Origin: Pseudorhodoferax sp. Leaf265 | GTDB taxonomy: Bacteria; Pseudomonadota; Gammaproteobacteria; Burkholderiales; Burkholderiaceae_C | Direction of reading: 5' to 3' | Assembly: GCF_001422365.1 (NCBI RefSeq) | Contig: NZ_LMMT01000010.1 | Span: 1-64,000, forward strand | Length of the DNA: 64,000 nucleotides | Shown: positions 58,245 to 64,000 of the stretch, one piece after another | Position numbering within the stretch: position 1 is the stretch's first letter | Layout of the letters: every line of letters starts with the position of its first letter | Notes under the pieces: model-generated | Database searches by the model: none | What the model saw: the letters and a program-made list of their open reading frames with translations, nothing else | What the model was told of the DNA's origin: nothing | Position numbers and translations under genes: made by a program

Positions 58245-59906
58245 ATGACCTGGCAGCAGATTTACGACCCCTTCGGCAACATGTTCCTATCGACCGCGCT
58301 CGCGGCGATTCCGGTGATCGTGATGCTCGGAGCCCTCGGCTTCTTCCACATCAAGGCCCACATCGCCGCCGGCATGGGCCTGGTCGCCGCGCTGGTCGTG
58401 GCCGTGTTCGCCTACGGCATGCCGGCCGACATGGCCGGCCGCGCCGCCATGCTGGGCGGCTTCACGGGCCTGCTGCCGATCGGCTGGATCGTGCTGAACA
58501 TCATCTTCCTGCACCAGCTGACCGAGCAGAACGGCAGCTTCAAGGTGCTGCAGGACTCGCTCTCGGGCATCACCGAGGACCGCCGCATCCAGCTGCTGCT
58601 GATCGCGTTCTGCTTCGGTGCCTTCTTCGAGGGCGCGGCCGGCTTCGGCACGCCCGTGGCCGTGACGGCCGCGATCCTGATCGGCCTGGGCTTCTCGCCG
58701 CTGGCCGCCTCGGGCCTGTCGCTGATCGCGAACACCGCGCCCGTGGCCTTCGGCGCGCTGGGCACGCCGGTCATCACGCTGGCCCAGGTGCATGGCTACG
58801 ACCTCATGGAAGTCACGGCCATGATCGGCCGCCAGCTGCCCTTCTTCTCGCTGCTGGTGCCGTTCTGGCTGATCTGGGCCTTTGCCGGCCGCAAGGGCAT
58901 GCTGGAGATCTGGCCCGCGATCCTCGTCACCGGCCTGTCCTTCGCGATCCCGCAGTACCTGGTGTCCAACTTCATGGGCCCGGAGCTCGTGGACATCATC
59001 GCCGCCATCGTCTCCATGCTCAGCCTGGTCGCCTTCCTGCGCGTCTGGCAGCCCAGGAAGGTCTGGACCTCGCCGGCCATGCGCGGCAAGGACCCGAGCG
59101 CCGCCGAAGCCAAGCCGCCGCAGCCCGTGGTGCGCCATTCCAAGGAGGCGCTGGTCGCCGCCTGGACGCCCTGGGCCATCCTCTCGATCTTCGTGTTCGT
59201 CTGGGGCCTGCCGCCCGTCAAGGCCTGGCTCAACGGCCTGTTCGCGCCCAAGTTCCCGATCGAGGGCCTGCACAACCTGATCATGAAGGTGCCGCCGGTC
59301 GTGCCCACGCCGCACCCCGAGGCCGCCGTCTACACGCTGAACCTGCTGTCGGCCACCGGCACCGGCATCCTGCTGGCGGCCATCGTCTCGGCGCTGGTCA
59401 TGAAGTACAACCCGGTCGCCATCGTGCGCACCTTCTTCAAGACCTTCTGGCTGGTCAAGTACTCGCTGCTGACCATCGTGCTGATGCTGGCCCTGGGCAC
59501 GCTGACGCGCTTCTCGGGCACCGACACCACGCTGGGCCTGGCCTTCGCCAACACCGGCGTGCTGTACCCCTTCTTCGGCACGCTGATGGGCTGGATCGGC
59601 GTGGCGCTGACGGGCTCGGACACGGCCTCGAACGTGCTGTTCGGCGGCATGCAAAAGGTCGCGGCCGAGCAGCTGGGCCTGTCGCCCAACCTCATGGGCG
59701 CGGCCAACAGCTCGGGCGGCGTGATGGGCAAGATGATCGACGCGCAGTCCATCGTCGTGGCCTCCACGGCCACGCGTTGGTTCAACAAGGAAGGCGAGAT
59801 CCTGCGCTACGTGTTCTTCCACTCGATCGCGCTGGCCTGCCTGGTCGGGCTGTACGTCACGATGCAGGCCTACGTCTGGCCGTTCACCCTGATGGTGGTG
59901 AGGTGA
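58245..59906 (+). CDS. lldP: L-lactate permease
   Basis: A 553-residue inner-membrane permease of the LctP/GlcA family, about 13-14 hydrophobic segments. Recognisable pieces: LPIGWIVLNIIFLHQLTEQNG-type segment near 77 (VLNIIFLHQLTEQ), FEGAAGFGTPVAVTAAILIGLGF (124-146, AAGFGTPVAV conserved), TAPVAFGALGTPVI, and GSDTASNVLFGGMQK in the C-terminal repeat. It imports L- or D-lactate, possibly glycolate, by proton symport. It is followed, after a structured intergenic element, by lactate dehydrogenase. Confidence 0.95.
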   Translation: MTWQQIYDPFGNMFLSTALAAIPVIVMLGALGFFHIKAHIAAGMGLVAALVVAVFAYGMPADMAGRAAMLGGFTGLLPIGWIVLNIIFLHQLTEQNGSFKVLQDSLSGITEDRRIQLLLIAFCFGAFFEGAAGFGTPVAVTAAILIGLGFSPLAASGLSLIANTAPVAFGALGTPVITLAQVHGYDLMEVTAMIGRQLPFFSLLVPFWLIWAFAGRKGMLEIWPAILVTGLSFAIPQYLVSNFMGPELVDIIAAIVSMLSLVAFLRVWQPRKVWTSPAMRGKDPSAAEAKPPQPVVRHSKEALVAAWTPWAILSIFVFVWGLPPVKAWLNGLFAPKFPIEGLHNLIMKVPPVVPTPHPEAAVYTLNLLSATGTGILLAAIVSALVMKYNPVAIVRTFFKTFWLVKYSLLTIVLMLALGTLTRFSGTDTTLGLAFANTGVLYPFFGTLMGWIGVALTGSDTASNVLFGGMQKVAAEQLGLSPNLMGAANSSGGVMGKMIDAQSIVVASTATRWFNKEGEILRYVFFHSIALACLVGLYVTMQAYVWPFTLMVVR

Positions 59907-59950
59907 ACCCACCCCCGTTTGAACTTCTCACTGCGTGTAGAAGTTTCATC

Positions 59951-60000
59951 CCCCCTCGAGGGGGCGCCGCCAGCGGCCGGGCAAAGCCCGTTCCGCGGCG
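59951..60000 (+). ncRNA. Structured intergenic element 3 (after lldP)
   Basis: CCCCC-TCGA-GGGGG (59951-59964) is followed by a nested hairpin: outer CGCCGC (59965-59970) with GCGGCG (59995-60000), inner CGGGC-AAA-GCCCG (59978-59990). It shares the conserved CCAGCGGCC linker and layout with element 1, while inner and outer stems differ by paired changes. Upstream CTTCTCACT and GTGTA echo element 2. It lies 44 bp after the permease stop and about 110 bp before lldD. Confidence 0.55.
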
Positions 60001-60111
60001 TCTGCTGGCATGGCCTGCTCCGCGGCCCTTCGCCCCGCGTCCTGCCAGCGCCTCCGCATGCCGGCAACCAACCATTCCGCACGCTGGACACGCAACAGAG
60101 AAAATCAGGCC

Positions 60112-61263
60112 ATGACCGTCATCACCACCATCGAGGACTTGCGGGTCCTGGCCGAGAAGCGCGTGCCGCGCATGTTCTACGACTACGCCGATTCCGGCTC
60201 GTGGACCGAAGGCACCTACCGCGCCAACGAGGCCGACTTCCACAAGATCAAGCTGCGCCAGCGCGTGGCCGTGAACATGGAGAACCGCAGCACGGCCACC
60301 ACCATGGTGGGCCAGGCCGCCAAGATGCCCGTGGCCATCGCGCCCGTGGGCCTGACGGGCATGCAGCATGCCGACGGCGAGATCCACGCGGCGCGCGCGG
60401 CCGAGAAGTTCGGCATCCCGTTCACGCTGTCGACCATGAGCATCTGCTCCATCGAAGACATCGCCGAGAACACCACCGCGCCGTTCTGGTTCCAGCTCTA
60501 CATGATGCGCGACCGCGACGCCATGGCCCGCATGATCGAGCGCACCAAGGCCGCCAAGTGCAGCGCGCTGGTGCTCACGCTGGACCTGCAGGTGATCGGC
60601 CAGCGCCACAAGGACCTCAAGAACGGCCTCACGGCGCCGCCGCGGCCCACGCTGCGCAACATCGTCAACCTGGCGACCAAGCCGCGCTGGTGCCTCGGCA
60701 TGCTGGGCACCCAGCGCCGCACCTTCCGCAACCTGGTGGGCCATGTGAAGGGCGTGAGCGACATGCGCTCGCTGTCGGCCTGGACCAACGAGCAGTTCGA
60801 TCCGCGCCTGTCCTGGGCCGACATCGAATGGGTCAAGAAGCAATGGGGCGGCAAGCTGATCCTGAAGGGCATCATGGTGCCCGAGGACGCGCAGCTGGCC
60901 GTGGACGCCGGTGCCGACGCCATCGTGGTCAGCAACCACGGCGGCCGCCAACTCGACGGCGCGCCCAGCTCCATCGAGGCGCTGCCGCCCATCGTCGATG
61001 CCGTGGGCAGCAAGACCGAGGTGTGGATGGACGGCGGTATCCGCGGCGGCCAGGACGTGCTCAAGGCCTGGGCCCTGGGCGCGCGCGGCACCATGATCGG
61101 CCGCGCCATGGCCTACGGCCTGGGTGCCATGGGCGAAGCGGGTGTCACCAAGGCCTTGCAGATCCTGCACAAGGAGCTGGACGTGACCATGGCCTTCTGC
61201 GGCCACACCGACATCCAGAACGTGGACAAGCGCATCCTGCTGCCGGGAACGATCCCGGGCTGA
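60112..61263 (+). CDS. lldD: FMN-dependent L-lactate dehydrogenase
   Basis: A 383-residue alpha-hydroxy-acid dehydrogenase: N-terminal RVPRMFYDYADSGSWTE, FMN-site APVGLTGMQHADGE, STMSICSIEDIAENT, WFQLYMMRD, then the catalytic His-Arg region VVSNHGGRQLDGAPS (about 280-294) and phosphate-binding MDGGIRGGQDVLKAWALGA. It oxidises L-lactate to pyruvate and passes electrons to quinone at the inner membrane. ATG 60112 is preferred; a longer in-frame start at 60010 lies in the structured intergenic stretch. It forms an uptake-oxidation pair with lldP. Confidence 0.94.
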   Translation: MTVITTIEDLRVLAEKRVPRMFYDYADSGSWTEGTYRANEADFHKIKLRQRVAVNMENRSTATTMVGQAAKMPVAIAPVGLTGMQHADGEIHAARAAEKFGIPFTLSTMSICSIEDIAENTTAPFWFQLYMMRDRDAMARMIERTKAAKCSALVLTLDLQVIGQRHKDLKNGLTAPPRPTLRNIVNLATKPRWCLGMLGTQRRTFRNLVGHVKGVSDMRSLSAWTNEQFDPRLSWADIEWVKKQWGGKLILKGIMVPEDAQLAVDAGADAIVVSNHGGRQLDGAPSSIEALPPIVDAVGSKTEVWMDGGIRGGQDVLKAWALGARGTMIGRAMAYGLGAMGEAGVTKALQILHKELDVTMAFCGHTDIQNVDKRILLPGTIPG

Positions 61264-61270
61264 GCGCAGA

Positions 61271-63085
61271 TCAGAACAAGGAGCTGTAGACGCTCACCTG
61301 GTCGCGGCCCGCCTGCTTGGCCGCGTACATGGCGTGGTCGGCACGCTGCAGCACGGTGTCGAAGCCGGGGTCGTCCGCCTCGATGGTGCTGACGCCGAAA
61401 CTGGCGGTGCATCGCAGCGCCTGGCCTTCGAACGCGCCGCGCCAGTCGGCAATGAGCTCGCGCAGGCGTTCGGCCGTGCGCTGGGCGTCCAGCAGCTGCA
61501 CCTCGGGCAGCAGCACCGCGAACTCCTCGCCGCCGATGCGCGCCAGGAAGTCCACCTCGCGCACCGCACCGCGCACGATGCCGGCCACGGCGCGGATCAC
61601 CATGTCGCCCGCGGCATGGCCATGGGTGTCGTTGACCTGCTTGAACAGGTCGATGTCGAACACCAGCACCGCCAGCGGGTGCCCGTAGCGCCGCGCGCGC
61701 AGGAATTCGCGCTCGGCCACTTCCTGGAACGAGCGGCGGTTGGCCACGCCGGTCAGCGCGTCCAGCCGCGCCAGCTGCTCGGCCTCGTCGCGTGCGCGCG
61801 CCAGTTCGGCCGTGCGCTCCTGCACCTGCTGCTCCAGCCGGATGTTGGCCTTCTCCAGCTGGAACGACGCCTGCAGGCGCTGGCGCGTGGCCTGCGCCTG
61901 CGCCGCGCGGCGCTGCTGGTGCAGCAGGTTGATGCGGTCGGCCAGTGCCAGCGAGAGCAGCACCACGTCGACGAGGATGCCGAACTCGGCCGCGTGGAAA
62001 TGCACGAAGGTGTAGGGCAGGAAGCCGCTGACCGTCAGCGCGGTGACGAAGCTGCCCGTGAGGCTGGCCATGGTGGCGAGCACGAAGAAGCGCGCCGCGC
62101 GGTAGCCGCGCAGCCAGGCGCGCAGGCCGGCGGTCAGGATCAGCGGCGTGCCCAGGAAGATGAAGTACACGGGTGCCGCGTTGTAGGCCACCAGGTCGCC
62201 CGACAGCGACACCACCACCCAGGCCACCAGCGTCAGCGCGAGGTAGGCCTGCATCACGCGGTGCACGCGCGGCGTGCGCTGGCGCGACTCCAGGAACTGC
62301 ATCGAGAACCACAGCGCCATGGCCTGGAAGCCGAAGATGAAGGGCGTGTGGGCCCAGTTGCTCCAGCGCGGCGACTCGGGCCAGAAGTACTGGTAGGCGA
62401 AGCCGTTGTAGGAGGCGTTCATGAGGAAGAACGACAGCAGATAGGCGCAGTAGGCCAGGTAGTTGCGGTCGCGCGTGGACGTCCAGATGAAGGCGTTGTA
62501 GAGCACCATCACGGCCAGGATGCCGTAGAACATGCCGTAGTAGGCCGACCAGAGCCGGTCGCTCTCGTGGAAGGCCTTGAGCTCCCAGAGCTCCATGGGC
62601 GTCATGAAGGCCTGCGCGCTGGTGATGCGCAGGTAGTAGGTGTGCGGGCCGGGTGCGACCGGCAGGCTGAGCACGAACTGCGGCGCGTCGACCTCGCGTT
62701 CGCCGAACGGCAGCGTGTCACCGAAACGGCGGTGGGTGGTCTGGCCGTCCACCCCGGGCGCGTACAGGTCCACGGTGTCCAGCCAATTGGTGCGCAGCAC
62801 CAGCACCCGTGCCAGCGTGGTGGTGCCGGGGTTGTCCAGCGTGAAACGGAACCAGTAGGCGGACGAGGTGAAGCCGAAGCTGGACAAGCCGCCCGTGGGT
62901 GGCGCGAAGCGCTGGCCGCGCACCGCGTCCAACGTCAGCTGGCCCGTGGGGTCTTCGAGCACCTCCACGGCCTCGTGCAGCACCACCTGGCCCTGCCCGG
63001 GCACGACCTGCACGGCCTGGGCCGACACCGCGCCGGCACAGAGCCACAGACAGACTCCCCACAGCCACCCCAGAGCCCTGCACAT
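61271..63085 (-). CDS. Membrane diguanylate cyclase with 7TMR-DISM sensor
   Basis: Makes cyclic di-GMP from two GTP. 604 aa. Signal peptide (LGWLWGVCLWLCAGAVSAQA), a periplasmic 7TMR-DISM extracellular domain (about 25-165), about seven membrane helices (about 170-385), a coiled coil (QLEKANIRLEQQVQERTAELARARDEAEQLARL region, about 400-440) and a GGEEF domain. The active site GGEEF is intact, and an inhibitory RxxD (REVD) precedes it at the standard 5-residue spacing. ATG 63085 is chosen; the upstream frame adds 30 unlikely residues. Convergent with lldD (7 bp apart). Confidence 0.93.
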   Translation of the reverse strand: MCRALGWLWGVCLWLCAGAVSAQAVQVVPGQGQVVLHEAVEVLEDPTGQLTLDAVRGQRFAPPTGGLSSFGFTSSAYWFRFTLDNPGTTTLARVLVLRTNWLDTVDLYAPGVDGQTTHRRFGDTLPFGEREVDAPQFVLSLPVAPGPHTYYLRITSAQAFMTPMELWELKAFHESDRLWSAYYGMFYGILAVMVLYNAFIWTSTRDRNYLAYCAYLLSFFLMNASYNGFAYQYFWPESPRWSNWAHTPFIFGFQAMALWFSMQFLESRQRTPRVHRVMQAYLALTLVAWVVVSLSGDLVAYNAAPVYFIFLGTPLILTAGLRAWLRGYRAARFFVLATMASLTGSFVTALTVSGFLPYTFVHFHAAEFGILVDVVLLSLALADRINLLHQQRRAAQAQATRQRLQASFQLEKANIRLEQQVQERTAELARARDEAEQLARLDALTGVANRRSFQEVAEREFLRARRYGHPLAVLVFDIDLFKQVNDTHGHAAGDMVIRAVAGIVRGAVREVDFLARIGGEEFAVLLPEVQLLDAQRTAERLRELIADWRGAFEGQALRCTASFGVSTIEADDPGFDTVLQRADHAMYAAKQAGRDQVSVYSSLF

Positions 63086-63204
63086 CGATCGGCACCCGGA
63101 CGCCCGCACGACAACGGGCGCCCCATTGCGCACCGCCCCACGGCAAAGCGGCGCATTGTCGCAGCGCCCGTGCAACAGTCTGTACGCCGAATGGCGCGGT
63201 GCGC

Positions 63205-63981
63205 CTACTCCGGCCAGGAGAACTTGGGCGGACGCTTGTGCAGGAAATCCTGGATCGCGCTCTTGTGCTCGGGCGAGCCCATGGCCAGGGCCTGGGCGTC
63301 GGCCTCCAGGTTGAGCTGGCCGACCAGGTCGCCCGTGGACGCGCAGGCGCGCTTGATGAGGCTCACGGCCATGGGCGAGGCGCCCTCGAAGCTCTGGGCC
63401 AGCGCCAGCGCGCGCGGCAGCAGCTGGTCGGCCTCGACCACTTCCATCGCGATGCCGAGGCGCAGGGCTTCGTCGGCCCTGACCTCGCGCGCCGACAGCA
63501 TGAGTTCGCGCGCACGCTGCGGACCGACGACGCGCGGCAGCGTGTAGAAGATGCCGCAGTCCGGCACCAGGCCGACCTTCAGAAAGGACACGCTCATGCG
63601 CGCACGCGGCGTGGCGACGATGAAGTCGCCGGCCAGCGCCAGGCCGAAGCCCGCGCCGTAGGCCGCGCCGTCGACCGCGCAGACCACGGGCTTGTCCAGG
63701 GCAAGCAGCTTGGCCAGCCAGCCGTGCAGCAGGTGCAGGCGGTCGCGCCAGCCGGCGTTGTCCAGGCCGGCATGGGCGATGTTGCGCAGGTCGCCACCCG
63801 AGCAGAAATGCCCGTTGGCGCCGGTGATCACGAGCGCGCGGATGCCGGCGTCGGTGCGCACGCGCTCGACCACCTCGGCCACTTCCACGCGCATCTCGGG
63901 CGAGAGCGCGTTGCGCACGGGCTGGTCGTCCAGCGTCAGGATGGCGGTGGCGCCCTGCTGTTCGAAACGGATCTTGCTCAT
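63205..63981 (-). CDS. Enoyl-CoA hydratase/isomerase family protein
   Basis: A 258-residue crotonase-fold enzyme. The oxyanion-hole segments are NGHFCSGGDLRNIA (about 56-69) and DGAAYGAGFGLALAGD (about 104-119). The catalytic acid region reads VGLVPDCGIFYTLPRVVG, with Asp at the position where many isomerases of the PaaG type carry Asp rather than the Glu of hydratases, so isomerase activity is at least as likely. AGGAG before ATG 63981. No acyl-CoA partner gene is in view; the upstream region is cut by the window end. Confidence 0.92.
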   Translation of the reverse strand: MSKIRFEQQGATAILTLDDQPVRNALSPEMRVEVAEVVERVRTDAGIRALVITGANGHFCSGGDLRNIAHAGLDNAGWRDRLHLLHGWLAKLLALDKPVVCAVDGAAYGAGFGLALAGDFIVATPRARMSVSFLKVGLVPDCGIFYTLPRVVGPQRARELMLSAREVRADEALRLGIAMEVVEADQLLPRALALAQSFEGASPMAVSLIKRACASTGDLVGQLNLEADAQALAMGSPEHKSAIQDFLHKRPPKFSWPE

Positions 63982-64000
63982 CGATGCTCCTGCGTCATTG

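Noticed and set aside
60010-60111. Upstream in-frame extension of lldD
   Set aside because: The extension covers the downstream side of the structured intergenic element; the protein family starts at the ATG at 60112.
1-64000. CRISPR arrays, tRNA or rRNA genes
   Set aside because: No regularly spaced repeats, cloverleaf-like segments or rRNA-like conserved stretches were seen.

Overview
The window looks like a chromosome segment of a high-GC betaproteobacterium, most likely Comamonadaceae (Variovorax, Acidovorax or Hydrogenophaga relatives). This is inferred from the very GC-rich third codon positions, the two Bug-type tricarboxylate-binding proteins, the DUF2917/LysR pair, the MaoC-Pta fusion and the overall gene set, not from a marker gene. 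About sixty genes are packed tightly, with many 4-bp ATGA/GTGA overlaps. I see no tRNA, rRNA or CRISPR array.

Layout. Positions 1-2790 are an accessory stretch: the end of an IS21-like element, a lone type I methyltransferase (hsdM) behind a small excisionase-like HTH gene, a gene-free stretch, and AT-rich tandem repeats just downstream of glmS, where Tn7-like elements insert. 2792-9420 is core-like: glmS, an Lrp-type regulator, an orphan histidine kinase overlapping glmU, a lipoprotein, and a Crp/Fnr regulator with cysteines. 9522-13379 is regulator-rich: two paralogous Crp/Fnr genes flanking a LuxR-type gene, then DUF2917 and a divergent LysR gene. 13395-16539 holds 5-formyl-THF cyclo-ligase, a soluble lytic transglycosylase and an MgtC-like protein.

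16520-23856 is a copper resistance cluster: a P1B-type ATPase on the minus strand, and divergently a His/Cys-rich protein, a small secreted protein, a TolC-like lipoprotein, a two-domain multicopper oxidase, a cupredoxin, a DUF411 protein and a CusF-like protein. A MerR/CueR-type promoter with a 19-bp spacer lies between the two arms. 23857-28960 is an acyl-phosphate/CoA operon (DUF3141, MaoC-Pta fusion, acetate kinase). 29118-34159 is a phosphate group (Na/Pi cotransporter, orphan PstS, CorA-like transporter, PPK2) with Pho-box-like repeats.

35397-44431 is a sugar-acid catabolic island: FAH-family hydrolase, two SDR dehydrogenases, a GntR/FadR regulator with a PdhR-like operator, a TRAP transporter, a UxaA-family dehydratase and an LDH2-family oxidoreductase. 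44440-53789 contains an RlmN-like gene, nadC with a Bug protein, LysR, a four-gene ABC importer, a LOG/SLOG protein and a NadQ/NrtR-like regulator. Two copies of a 15-bp palindrome precede nadC and are candidate operators. 53831-57929 is a LysR / CaiB CoA-transferase / HMG-CoA-lyase-like / Bug module. 58245-63981 carries lactate permease and lactate dehydrogenase, a membrane diguanylate cyclase and a crotonase.

The most unusual non-coding signal is a family of structured intergenic elements (39642-39690, 43309-43352, 59951-60000). Each follows a plus-strand stop codon, and two of them share a fold with compensatory base changes.
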